64,000 bases of DNA, taken from positions 6,275,501 to 6,339,500 of the forward strand of contig CM067536.1 of the NCBI GenBank assembly GCA_034509925.1, read 5' to 3'. How positions within the stretch are numbered: the stretch's first letter is position 1; each line of letters opens with the position of its first letter. Source of the stretch: Hirudinaria manillensis. Its lineage: Eukaryota > Annelida > Clitellata > Hirudinida > Hirudinidae. Made by a program: the position numbers and the translations under genes. Positions 1 through 11,984 of this stretch are shown here, piece after piece. A model generated the notes under the pieces. The model was not told the origin of the DNA. It was given only the letters and a program-made list of their open reading frames with translations, and did no database searches.

Positions 1-642
1 ATTTAGTAATATAATTTTTTTTGTATTTTTTTTTGTTTTGAAGGCTATTTTTGCTTATTTTCATTGAATCAAACGAGATAAACCTTTATGATATTAGAGT
101 TAATCATTTATGCCTTATGAATTGCTTTTTGGCGATGTCATTTGAGGGGTTTAACAAGTTTGCCTCAAACGTTTGATCCATATCTGATTTAATTTGTCCT
201 TGCTTGGCTTCCCGTAAAAGAATTTCTGGCGAAGTTCCATTCATCACGTTCTGCTAGGGTTTATTTAAAAAATAATTATTTATTTTAAAATCTGCTTTAT
301 TGTTTATTTAAAATTATTTTAAAATAAACGATTTAATAGATTAAGATTAAATTAAATGATTTGGAAAGTAAAATTGTTAATATTACTTATATTACTGTTT
401 TACCTATATTTTCCGCACTATAACCCGTAATATAGCCCGCATACCCCCTTTTGAGTCTTAATTTTGGGCAAAAAGTCGATAATTGTTTGAAAATTACGGT
501 TTTTCATAAATATACCAAAAGGTTCGGTTTTCAATGAATCTAAAGATAGAAAACATGCCAATACTTTTACTAAAATTTAGCTAGATTTAAATATTTACAA
601 AAAACGGTAACGATTTCGATCAAAATGACCTTTTTATTGCAG
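1..642. other. no gene recognised
   Basis: AT-rich sequence with no exon I can support. The upstream exons of the partial CAP gene that follows (CAP domain and first Cys-rich exon) were looked for here and not found, so they lie before the window or have been lost. Confidence 0.5.
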
Positions 643-952
643 ATACCGTGTTGAAGGTGTGTATGATGGTTGAACCAAATTGCGTTGTGACAGACACAGA
701 GTATTGCTTATGTAATGTTCCATTTCAGTTTTCAATTGAATAGATTTCAGTTTCTAAACTGGTAGAGATTGAATAGATTACGAGATAAGAAAATTTACAG
801 TATATAATTATCTGCATTTTGTTTACTTTTGAACAGGCGACAAATATCTCACATCAGGAGCAATCCCTACAACATCGAACGGCATTTTCGTTTTAACAAT
901 TATTGTCTTTGGCCAAACTTTTTTAAAAGATAAAGTTCATATTGTGTTTTAG
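643..952 (+). CDS. CAP/SCP family protein, last two exons only (partial)
   Basis: Two exons match the last two exons of the complete CAP genes downstream. Exon 643-711 has the same 69-nt length and phases as the equivalent exons at 5192-5260 and 10015-10083, and shows the Cys pattern ending in TEYCLC. Exon 837-952 carries a hydrophobic C-terminal stretch after a TTSNG motif, comparable to the SPNG-plus-hydrophobic tail of the other copies, then a TAG stop. Both exons have GT-AG borders. The rest of the gene is outside the window or lost, so it could be the end of an active gene or a relic. Confidence 0.6.
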
Positions 953-1850
953 GCTGGATTTGTTTTAATTGTTTTTTAAGTGGATTATTTTGTTGTAAAC
1001 AACTGTTGCCTGCATGCATTTGTTTGATTTGTTTTTCTATTATTTATCTATCAATTTATCTATCAATTTGATGATTTATTTATTTATTTGAAATTACATG
1101 AAGTGACAACGAGGGTCGCAAGCTACTAAATTGTTGTAACACCTTTATTAGAAACCAAACTCGAAGCATTATTAGGAATACAAGTACATTGTACTTAGTA
1201 CTATCATTTAAGTGCCGGGGATTCCATTACAAAAATTTGTGGATCTAGGAAAGAGAGAGGTAAGATTGATCATTGGAGTTGACCAGCAAACTAAAAAAAA
1301 GTCATTTACAAATGTATTCGCCAGTCACAAAATAACAAATAAGATATTCAAATTAATTTATTTATTTATTAATACGTTAATTAATTTATTAATACATTAA
1401 TTAAGGCTCTCAAAGCCTTCAAGTTTACAAGTTAGCTGCCATTATAACAATCGAAATTCATCAAATAAATGTAGAGTAAATAGATATAAAACCTTTTCCT
1501 GTTTCTAATGTTGCATAACTCTGTTTATTTTGGATTTTAAAAAAAAGTTTCAGTAGGTCTGGTAATAGATAATTTGTTGAGCATTAAGTATTTTGCTCTA
1601 AGACAATGACTTACGTCTTCATAGTTTCTCACGGAATAATTAGTAACTCAGTTCTTAGGAAATGCCTCGCGAAGATGTTGTGAGGTAAACGTAGAAACGA
1701 AGCATTTTTAAATGTTATTCAATATGTTTATCGTTAACAAAATCGAACAAATCAATTCGCATGTGCAAAGATAAACTGAAAGCTCAATTAACTCAAGATG
1801 TTAACGTAAGTAAATTAGTATCGTTTTATCATTTTAAATATTTGATAAAA

Positions 1851-2300
1851 ATGGGTGTTTTGATGCCAAATTTACAGTTATCTTTAATTTCAAGTGTTGC
1901 AGTAGACGACAGAAATAAGGTGAGTTTAGTAATATTCCTAGGCATAAAGACGGCCAATGTAAATCTGGTTTTTGCGAAAGTCTTTTCAAGATAAAAGTTA
2001 CTGTAAATAGATTGCTTTAAAAGAATGCGCGATAAGACGGAAAGTTCAGTTAATACTGAACCCATCGGACTATCTACCCCAATCCCTTTGAAAAAAAACG
2101 TCGAGATGTAACAATATCATGTTTCTAGGGATACATGTGCCGCCTGAAATCTTTCTTAAATAATTAATTTAATTAAAAAAATATTAAAAGAGTTGGCACA
2201 CTATCGTCAAGAGATCAGAAAGACAAAATGGACTAACGAATGATGAACGAATTGATTAAAGCCCACAATTACTATAGGAGCGTTATTAAGCGTTAGATGT
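1851..2300 (+). pseudogene. CAP/SCP pseudogene (exons 1 and 2 only)
   Basis: Exon-1-like sequence at 1851-1919 ends in RNK followed by GTGAGT, in the same position as exon 1 of the two intact copies, but its hydrophobic signal is shorter. Exon-2-like sequence starts at 2191 (SWHTIVKRS, then LTNDER). Near 2250 a small deletion relative to the copy at 7884-8015 removes codons, shifts the frame and puts a stop just before the HN-Y-R motif. No exons 3 to 8 are visible between here and 3098. The flank from about 1490 onward is also similar to the sequence upstream of the gene at 7535, so the whole 5' unit was duplicated and then decayed. Confidence 0.75.
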
Positions 2301-2701
2301 TAAAGTACTTGAAAAGATTTGAACACTGAGGATTCGATTAAGAGATCCGGGGGTGAGTGGGCTGGTTGATGCTACCATTAAAGGTGGATTTAGTTTGCAC
2401 TAAAACAAAGTCATTTACAAAGTCATATACAAATGACAGATGTTAACCACAAAATAAAGGAGGAAATATTTAATCAATCGATTTGATAATGGGTACTTTA
2501 ACCGTGTGTGTTCAGGTTAACGATCGAAAGTTATCATTCATTAGATAAAAGCGAAGCAAGATATTTTTTAACATAAACGGCTTAACTTGGTGTTTATTTG
2601 TGAAGCAAAATTGTATTTTCGTTTTATTGGATAATTTGTATTTTATGGTCCTCCTATGATATAATCAATGAAGGTGAAGCATTTCGCTTAACAGGAATTG
2701 A

Positions 2702-2715
2702 TTTACGTCATCATA
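2702..2715 (+). promoter_or_regulatory. conserved TTACGTCATCATA element upstream of CAP gene 1
   Basis: The motif TTACGTCATCATA lies about 395 bp before the first ATG of the CAP gene. It recurs at 7161 upstream of CAP gene 2 and as TTACGTCTTCATA at 1611 upstream of the pseudogene. TKACGTCA is the known binding core of CREB/ATF-type bZIP factors. Because the whole flank is duplicated, conservation alone does not prove function. Confidence 0.4.
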
Positions 2716-3097
2716 ATAGTTTTTAAATTTTTAATAACAACGTTCAAATTACAACATTCAGCAAACATTTGCGTTTTATGGCATTAACAAAATGTTTCTG
2801 GTTCCTAGGAATTGTCTATCAGTGAAGATATTACGAAAGGTGAAAGTTGAAATCAAACATTTTAAAATGCTATTTAATTAGTCAATTGAAAATCACTTTG
2901 ATGCAGTGTATCTTGCCTTAATTTGTTATAACCATGATACACCATGAAAGTTTAATTAACAGAGTTTTTTGTAAAAGAAACATAAATGTAACTAATTTAA
3001 CACAGTTTCACAACTTCAGATATTTATTAAAAAATAGTTTCAGTGACATTAATAACAAGAGTCTATTTCATACTTCTTACGGAGAAATTACAATACC

Positions 3098-5434
3098 ATG
3101 GAATATTCCTTCTATTGTTTTGTGTTGGGAATTATGGTGTCAAACTTAGATATCTGGACTTTGGTTTCAGGTGTTGCAATTGACGGCAGAAACACGGTGA
3201 GCCCAATGCTATTCATGGACATAGAATCGAGCAATATATATCTAATATTTGCGAAACTCTGTGCAAGATAAGAAGTAACTTAATTGCAATAAATTTCTGG
3301 TTTTAAAAGAATGGTCAATAATTCGAAAGTCTACTCACAACCGTTGCATCATTCGGACCGTTTACTCCAATCCCTAAACAAGGAAAATGCAAAATATCAT
3401 TTTAAATGCTCCGCAAAACATTATTCTTAAAATAAATATTTTTATTTTAAATAAATATTAACAGAATTGGCACTCCATTGTCAAAAGATCAAAAGAAAAG
3501 AACGGGTTGATGAATGAAGAACGAATCCAATTGATTAAAATCCACAATCACTTTAGGACAAGTGTTGTTCCTTCAGCCACTGATATGCTCAGAATGGTAA
3601 TGACGAGTTTTTGTTATTTTTCATTTATTTAACTGCAAAAATATTTTAAATGACTAAATACGATCCTAAAGGGTGTGGAGTCACTGAGGTTAACGTAGAG
3701 TTAATATAAAAATCAATGTAATTTATTTTATTTATTCGTGTTAAACAAGTGATGGAGAAATTAACATTAGTGTAATGCAACTATGATTTAACGGAGTCCA
3801 GTTTAATTGTAAATATACAAACAAAACTTTATTTTTATTTTCGCTTCAGTACTGGTCAGCAGAGTTAGAATCAGCAGCCCAATATTGGTCTAAAAAATGC
3901 GTTATGGAGCACGGCTTTCCTGATCTCTCGAAAACTAGATACAAACAACACGGGCAGATTTTATATTTAGGACGTAATATTTTTTTTTTGCTTCAAATTT
4001 ATTTGATTTATGCACAAGAAGTGACTTTATTTATCGTTTTGAAGCCTCTCCTATCAATATAACTCTTGCGATTATGCGGTTTGCAAGCGAAGAGGGAAAT
4101 TATAATTTCGACACCAATGCCTGTAGAAACCAGGAACTCTGTAAACAATACATCCAAGTATCGTCTGTTTACCCTTTCCGTTATTTTACACTGATCTATT
4201 TTTACAGATTTAAGTTAATTAAAAATTACAATCATTTAAATTATATGTTTAAACGCAATCTATTTTCATCTATTATGCTTTAAAGTCTAGTTAGATATAA
4301 ATGAAGTCATTATTTTAATATTACGTGATATAAAAATGAATATAGGTTGTTTGGGCAAATACCTTCTTGGTAGGATGTGGGATAACCAGTTGTCCGAATT
4401 TGAAAGGGACCGTACTGGCCTGCAACTATCATCCACCGTAATTAGTTGAAATTACATTATGATCCATTACGATTTAACTTAAGGACTACATTTATACTAT
4501 ATTGGAAGATATTGTAATATTCAATAAAATATAGATATTATTTTAATATAATAAAATCCAGGGTCATTTTTATCCGAGATATAAAATAATATTTTGAAAT
4601 AAGACTCTAAAAACACGGTTAATGAATAAAATAATTGTTAGTGCATTTAATAAACAAGATAAAAATGGTAAAGGACTGCACGGAGCATCGTGAATCGTAA
4701 CTGTGAACATCGAATTAAAAATAGTCTCATAAAAACAAAATATATTGATTAAATATATTACGTTTGTCGTATTTATCTATTTATTTATGTAATACCCGCC
4801 CGGGCGCACCCCCGTCGATATCGTACAAGACAATGTATTATGCAGAGTTGCTATCTTCTGCACTGCCTCGATATTCCCTGTAAAGACCTGCCCGTAAGGC
4901 AAACAGTATCAAATAATAGTAAATGAATTACTTAATAGAAACCACTTAATTAATATTTTATTAACGACTAATTTTGATTTAAGCGGTAACTCGAATGGAA
5001 CCAAGCCTTATACTACCGGAGGTGATCCTTGTTCCGGATGCAAAGTTGGGACATCTTGTAAGGATAATTTATGCGGTTGGTACTTTTTGTGAGAGATTTG
5101 AGTAAAAATTTGTCCAGATTTGATTATTTAAATTTTGAAATGCGGAATAAAGTGATGCATAAATCAATAAAGTATTCTGATCCTACTGTAGATTCAGTGC
5201 AAGGGAAATGTCCAGCGGAGGCCCAATGCATTGCCATGAACACCGATTATTGCTTGTGCGGTTAGTATTTCTATCCATTTCGAAATTAATAATTCATTAA
5301 TCCAATTTTCATTAAAATTTTATAATTTATTTTTCACAGAAGGACTAAGCTACTTAGAATTTTCAAACAGATTGTCACCGAATGGCCTGCTCATTTTTTA
5401 TTTTGTTTTTTGTGTCATTAATTTGAATAATTAG
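3098..5434 (+). CDS. CAP/SCP (CRISP-like) secreted protein, gene 1
   Basis: Eight exons: 3098-3196, 3465-3596, 3850-3973, 4045-4157, 4346-4437, 4984-5075, 5192-5260, 5340-5434. Phases agree and give 816 nt, or 271 residues. A hydrophobic signal peptide starts the protein. The CAP domain follows: HNHFR, then YW-ELE, then WSKKC, HGFPDLS, the Y-C-YIQVVWA block and GCG. Next come a Cys-rich hinge (KPY, CSGC, CKDNLC) and a third Cys cluster ending YCLC. The C-terminus is a hydrophobic tail after SPNG, which could be a GPI signal or membrane anchor. Oddities: the family's HYTQ motif reads QYIQ, so the conserved His is lost, and the usual GEN motif is GQI. Paralogue of the gene at 7535. Family members are usually extracellular; no substrate can be inferred. 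Confidence 0.87.
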
Positions 5435-6235
5435 GTGACTTGCTATATTAAATATTTTATAACATGTAAAATTTAATTTTTTAAAGTTTTTTAAACTAAC
5501 CTTATTTACCATTTATTTATTAATTCAACGTCCATTCTTATTAACTGTCACACCATTTATCGCCGGCATATTTTAGCAGAGCAACGAAATCTTTACAAAT
5601 TAATAAAATTACGGAAAAATCGCAAATTATGAAGCCGAAACTTTAAAAACAAAATGTAAATAAATGTTCGATTTAAAAATACTATTTTATCCCGATTTCC
5701 AGTTAATGGCAGTTTATAACTTGCACTCAAAATGCTAAATTTAAATTATCCACATTTGATTATTAAAAATCTTTTATGACCGATGAAAAAAAAATTAATT
5801 TCCAAAAATCTTTTAATGTTAAATTTTAAATTAAAAGTGAATTATTTTTAAAATGTTCAATTTTGTCCCCTTGACACTCTATATATCATAGTTTACCTGA
5901 AAATGAACAAAGATTAATGAAAATTTAAAATCAAACGCAGTAGCCCTTAGAGAAAAAAATTATTTCTAAATAGCATAAAACACACAGAGGTGAAACTGTA
6001 CTTAATCCAATGCAAAACATTAAGGTCAATCCTTTGCCGAATCTGGCAACCTTCCCATCTTAGATATACATCTATGAATCGTTTTTTTATTTTCAACTAA
6101 GGTAAATAGCTTGGAGTATCGTTGACATAATTCTGTGAGCGTCGTGCTTCTGTGCGACTTTTGTTATCTGGAATTAAAAGGAAGAAAATTAGCAAGTTTT
6201 AAAGCTGGTCAGTTTTCTTGGGCTTTTCCGGGCCC
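5435..6235. other. intergenic, duplicated 3' flank of CAP gene 1
   Basis: No gene seen. Scattered similarity to 10300-11100, for example around 6005-6070 against 11030-11105, marks this as the 3' part of the CAP duplication unit. Confidence 0.5.
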
Positions 6236-6342
6236 TGCGGAATACCCGATATTAGCCCAATTCGATTTAATGTGCTTTTCTCTGGTTTTGCTAATTTGTT
6301 CTCAAGTTTCATAAGACGATTAGATTATGGCTCTGTAAGGAT
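6236..6342 (-). pseudogene. inverted fragment of the proline-rich membrane-protein gene's last exon
   Basis: The reverse complement matches 12847-12956: the last codons (YPYRAI region), the stop area and the proximal 3' UTR, including a shared block AGAAAAGCACATTAAATCGA. The matching position in the CAP gene 2 flank (about 11107) lacks this piece, so it sits in an insertion of roughly 270 bp specific to this unit. Confidence 0.75.
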
Positions 6343-6345
6343 AAC

Positions 6346-6425
6346 TTTTGGCTGAATGTCAAGGCAATCCACTTCAAAACACCAAATGCGTTTAGAAACA
6401 ATCTCTTCAACACGAGGTAGTAATA
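6346..6425 (+). repeat. end of CAP duplication unit (copy at 11107-11185)
   Basis: The block beginning TTTTGGCTGAATGTCAA and ending CGAGGTAGTAAT matches 11107-11185 with modest divergence. Similarity stops soon after in both copies, marking the distal end of the duplicated segment. Confidence 0.6.
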
Positions 6426-6759
6426 TCGACCAAATAAAATATTGTAATAACCCGGGGTCCTCAAACTAATTATGGAAGGGCAGGTTTATTGAAAGTGTTC
6501 AGATGGCTTGGAAGATGTGCAATGCTCAAATGTCTAAGTCTTGAAATCTGCTGTTTCTCTAATTCTCGCTCTGCTTTTCGAGATAAATCTATTTGTCTAG
6601 ATTCATAACCAAAGACTCTGAATAGTACCAATTAATTAATTCTCAAATTATATTGCCACTCAATTTAATTAATTACTAAATTAATTAATCAGCAATATAA
6701 TTTTAATTATTCTTCAATTATCTGGATCCAGGGATTCAACAATATATAACGACCAAATC

Positions 6760-6995
6760 GGAAAGAGGTAGGTTGGAAGTCCGGCGAAGGTGGAAAAGGA
6801 TAAGTCCACGGATGTCTTCAAATGAGGATCTGCATTGGAATTTATAGCATTGATTCTTAATTATGATATACTGACAATTTAATTTCATAATGTTTTTACT
6901 CCAAATCGGTGTGCAATAGCCGTTGCACAGCCATAATTTATTACTAAAATAATTTAATCTAAAGCTGAATGCCACATATTGACTGGAAATTAACG
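6760..6995 (-). pseudogene. fragment of the LIM kinase terminal exon plus adjoining intron
   Basis: On the minus strand this reads SSFEDI at the position of PSFEDI in the last LIM kinase exon (16279-16435), with further similarity over the Pro/Ser-rich tail. Similarity continues across the acceptor into the intron (6840-6995 against 16440-16600, for example TTATAGCATTGATTCT and ATTGACTGGAA). Intron sequence is present, so this is a DNA-level duplicate and not a retrocopy. The reading frame has lost the LIM kinase tail sequence. Confidence 0.75.
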
Positions 6996-7160
6996 GTTAT
7001 TATAAAAATCGATATTAAAAAAGTCAAATAAAAGTAGAGAAAACATTTTCCAACGATTAATATTGCATAATTCTGTGTTTATTTTATATGTTTTTTTTTT
7101 AAATTCACTTAATATTAGATCAGTTGTCGAGCATTAAGTACTTTGTTTTAGGACATCGAC

Positions 7161-7174
7161 TTACGTCATCATAG
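7161..7174 (+). promoter_or_regulatory. conserved TTACGTCATCATA element upstream of CAP gene 2
   Basis: The same CRE/ATF-like motif as at 2702, about 375 bp before the ATG, inside the duplicated upstream flank. Confidence 0.4.
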
Positions 7175-7534
7175 TATTTTTTACGGAATGCTTAGTAACA
7201 GAGTCTACCTTTCTAATATCAACTTTAATATTATAGCCGATCATTCAAACGACGTTTTATGGTAGCAAGAAAGTGTTTTTAGGAATTGCCTAGAGCAACA
7301 TGTTGTGAGGTAAGAAATAGAAATAATTTTATTGCTTATAAAATCGAACAAATCATTCACGTGCCAGGATAATCTGAATTTGTTGCGAAAGATCAACAGA
7401 AGCATAAACGTAAATAAATTAGTATCGTTTCATAATTTTAAATATTTGATTAAAAAAATGTTTATATAATCAATATCACACAGGTCTTCAAATTACTTCA
7501 GATTTCTTTTCACATACGTATGTGTCACAAAACC

Positions 7535-10297
7535 ATGGGATATTCCTTCTGTTGTTTTGTGCTGGGAATTTTGACATCCAACTTAAAGTGGTCTTTGGTT
7601 TCAAGTATCGCAATAGACGCCAGAAATATGGTGAGTCCTAATAATAGGCTTAAAGACAGCCAATATTAAGTTAGTATTTGCGAAAGTATGTGCAAGATAA
7701 AAGTTACTTGGTTGCAGTAAATTCATGGTTTTTGGTTGCTAAGCCGGAAGCCAATGGACGTTCTCTATCACTCCAATCCCTAAACATGGAAAATGAAAAT
7801 ATTTTTTCATTTTATTTATCTAAATTTTTGCTCCGCAAGATATTTTTCTTAAAATAATTTTGATTTTAAATAAATGTTAACAGAGTAAGCACTCTATCGT
7901 CAAGAGATCAGACGGACGGGTTGGACTAACGAATGACGAACGAATGGAACTGATTCGAGCCCACAATTACTTTAGGAGTCATGTTCAACCTGCAGCCGCT
8001 GAAATGTTGAGAATGGTAATGACGAATCAGTTTACTATTACAAAATTTACATTACAAAATTACACCAACAACAGAGATAAATAACGCTACAACATCTACA
8101 TTAATTCAATCTGTCAATTTTAATTGACACTGAATTGGAAAAAGTTTAGTACTGCAATAATAAATTTAACAAAAACAATGAAGCTTGTTCTTTTAATTTA
8201 AGTACTGGTCGAAGGAATTGGAATCTGCAGCCCAATATTGGTCCAACAAATGCATTTGGGATCACGGCTTTCCTGATCTCTCGCAAACCAGATACAAACA
8301 ACACGGGCAGAATATGTATTTAGGATGTAATAAATTATTATTTTCTTTGGATTACATTTATTGATATTTCTTGCTTGTAATTGTTTCACATCGTTGCATA
8401 AATAACGCTTCAAATTGAGAGCCTAACCTTTTTTTGTCATCTATGGATTATGGTTGCTATTCTAACGCTTTTTTAGCTCACTAGTTATATATAATGGAAT
8501 GTATAGCAAACTGACGACGATGAAAGTAATGATCGCTTGAGATAATAATCAAATAGTCGTTTAGTATAGGATTATCTCTTTTTGTTATTATATCATTTAA
8601 GGTTGACAAGGTTATTTTCTCAAATTTAGCTAATTTGTACAAAAAATGAATTTAACTTTTTTGTGGTTCTATAGCACAAAACTCGAACATGACAAATATC
8701 ATAAGCTTGTTTGCAAGCGAAGTGGCGCATTACACCTTCGATACCAACGCCTGTACAAAAGTCTGCGGACATTACACCCAAGTATCAATTTTTGTTTTAC
8801 GTTTTTACGGTCATCTCATTTTTTAGGTTTCAGTTAAAGTGATAACACATTTTATTTTCATTTATATTTTAAAATACGGCTAGACATATATTAAAATGAT
8901 TTAATTTCACACATTGCATGCGTTACATATGCCATAAAAATAAATATAGGTTGTTTGGGCAAGTTCTTACTTAGTAGGATGTGGATTAACTCACTGTCCG
9001 AGTCTCTCAGCGGCCGTGGTGACCTGCAACTATCACCCAGTGTAAATAGTCAATTTTCCATTATGATTCATTGCAATTTAACTTTTAGAAATGCATTTAT
9101 AAAAAGTGCTTGGAAAATATTGCAATAATTCAAATAAAACAATATCAATATCATATTAATAAAATATCATATTATACAAATATTATATTAATATTTTAAT
9201 CTCAGACATAAAATATTACCATGAAATAATACTATCACGCGTATATTGGACAAAATAGTTAGTGCATTTAACCTATTTAACAAATAAATGCTAATGGAAA
9301 ATTCATTGCCGGAAAATTCGTCGCCTCGACATTTTATAGCGTGCCTACTGAAGGGTAGCTGAATAAAGACAATTCAAAGATTTGATATTTTTTTTGATTT
9401 GCCATGGATATCCAGAGTCAGGAAGTAGAGTAGGGTCTGGTAGCTTGTGTAGGGTCTGGATAAGGTTTGGGTAGGGGTAGGTTAGTATTTTAGTGGGTTA
9501 AATACCTTAATCTTGTTTTTTTTTTTGTCTATTTAAAAAGTCATTCGTATAATTTTCTCTTTAGAATTATAATGCGGTAAATTTTCCTGCGATAAATTTT
9601 CCATGATCAACAAATAAGGTCAGAATGATAAGGAATAATACAGACCTACATGGAGGATCGTGAATTAACAGTGACTAACATGTAACATGTGACATATATA
9701 TAGTCCCATAAAAGCATTAAACATTTATTTTTCAATTAGGATATTAAACAACTCTTAATAAAAATTACCTGATTAATAAATTATTAGACTTTTCAATAGT
9801 AATTAAATCAATTAATTAATTTTAGCGGTAACTGGGTGGGAGAAAAGCCTTACGTGGCTGGTGCTTCTTGTTCCGGATGCAAAGATGGGGCACCTTGCAA
9901 AGATAATTTATGCGGTTGGTACTTGTGTGTGGGATAATATTTGATAATTTAAATTTAATAAATGCAGAATAAAGTTTTTGAGTGATTCTTTGAAGTACTT
10001 TGATCTTGTTTCAGACAAAGTGCAAAGAAAATGCGAAGAGGAGATCCATTGCACTGTTACTAACACCGAATACTGTCTTTGCGGTTAGCATTTCTATTCA
10101 CTTCGAAATTAATAATGTAATAATGTGCAATTGCAAAATTAATAATGTAAAATAATGTCACATTTCATGATCCAAATCTAAAAAGAGATTTTATAAATTA
10201 TTTTTTAACAGAAGGACACAGCTACTTACAATTATCAAGCCAGTTGTCCCCGAATGGCCTGCTCATATTTTTATTTGCTTTTATGTTACTAATTTGA
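7535..10297 (+). CDS. CAP/SCP (CRISP-like) secreted protein, gene 2
   Basis: Eight exons: 7535-7630, 7884-8015, 8203-8326, 8675-8781, 8950-9041, 9826-9914, 10015-10083, 10212-10297. They sum to 795 nt, or 264 residues, with the same intron phases as gene 1. Visible parts are a signal peptide (residues 1 to about 24), the CAP domain with AHNYFR, YWSKELE, HGFPDLS, an intact GHYTQ followed by VVWA, and GCG. A Cys-rich hinge (KPY, CSGC, CKDNLC), a further Cys cluster ending YCLC and a hydrophobic C-terminal tail follow. The GEN motif is GQN. Since HYTQ is intact, this copy is closer to the family norm than gene 1. The protein is probably exported; the tail suggests GPI anchoring (inference). Confidence 0.88.
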
Positions 10298-11984
10298 ATA
10301 ATTATGTTAAATGCAATATTAAATATCTGCTGTTAAATTCAATCACATTGGATTACATTGATTGAAGGTCAATTTTTTAATATTATTAACTAACTATTAT
10401 TGACTTAACTATTATTATACTACATTAACATCAACTTCCATGTGTAACTTTCATATTTCATGATGCACAAAAACATCTTTGTAATTACTTAACTACACGG
10501 TTCATAATCAGTTCGTAGTTTCCATACCTGCAGCCACATATCTTGTCTCTTCGTCATCATATTGTATCAGAGCAGCGAAATCTTTGAGAACTCTTATTAA
10601 AAAATTGTAAATTATAAAACTGAAAACATAGAAAAAACGAAAACCTCTTAAAATTGTCAACAATTTATCATTGCGAACCAGATCAATAATCAATGTTAAT
10701 AAATTTATTTTCAGTCGAGTGATATTTTTTCATCTTTTTAAAAGCACTTTATCTCCTTTTCCAGTTAATTGCAATTTATAACATATACGCTCAAATGTTA
10801 AAATCATATCTTCAATATTTAATTAGTAAATATCTTCCGATAAAAATCTTTCCATTATACATTAGTGACCTGAAAGTGAACAAAGATTAATAAAATTTAA
10901 AATTAAACATTGTCTTTCGGAGAAGAATATTTTCTTAAAGAACCTAAATCAGATAAAAATGAAATCATAGTCATCATCGGTGTGCTTTCCACGATAAAAA
11001 TAGCATACTGTTCATGAATTATTACTTAATCCAAAACATCAAGGTCAGTCGAATCTATCCCAAGGTTTGCCAAATTTGTCAACCTTCCTATCTTGGGTAA
11101 CATCTACTTTTGGCTGAATGTCAAATCAATGCACTTCAAAACGCTGATATGTTTGGAAACACTCTCCAACACGAAGTAGTAATGACGGGTACATTCTCCC
11201 GGTTTTATTTTAGAGGTCGATTTCTCGATATTTTGGAAAATTTACACTTTTTAAATAAATAAATAAATAAAATACGCTTCCTAAAACATTGGCTCTTCAT
11301 CCGTGATCACCGATGTACATATAATTCGAGAAGATTATTTCAAACTTAATGAATTTCGAAAGACGCCTTCAGATGTTCTTAAGATGGAGTTGTCAGATCA
11401 TGGAAATTGTCGAGACTGTGAACTCGCCGATGGTTTCTTTGATCCTTTATTTACTATTTAGCACGTAATTATTCATAATTACTTATAATCAAATCATCCG
11501 TTTGAGCTACTACACTCACCAAAAGAAGAAAAAATTCCGCGCTCAAATCAATGTTGCCTTCCTTTTGTGTTATGTTCAGTCATGCATGAAGTTAAACCCA
11601 GCAAGATTCCAAATAGCTTCTCAATCACCGGTGTTGTTTAGTCCTATGTTCGATACACTGTTTTGAGCAAAATTTAGCTAAGTTTATAAATAATTGAGGT
11701 ATTATTTTAAGATGAATTAAGAATTAATTCAACTGATGTAATGGACAATTACTTCACAACTTTTCCTCCGCTGGGTTGGTTTTTATTTCGAAATCAAATC
11801 GAAATCATTAATCAGTAAGGTCTCATTTGCCTTTTATCTGTAACTGATGTAGCCATTGTAAATCAAAATAAGAATGATGATGACGATGATGGTGATGATG
11901 ACAATGATGATGGCAGTGGTTAAGATGACGATGATGATGACTTGCTTCTCAAGTGCCGAACTGAATCTTGATTATCGTCATCAG
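10298..11984. other. intergenic; possible upstream exon of the next gene not resolved
   Basis: The segment 10300-11185 is the duplicated CAP 3' flank. A short plus-strand open stretch around 11340-11430 contains a C-x2-C motif and could splice in phase at GATG|GTTTCT to the membrane-protein exon at 11985, but this is not established. GAT-type simple repeats occupy about 11875-11940. Confidence 0.4.
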
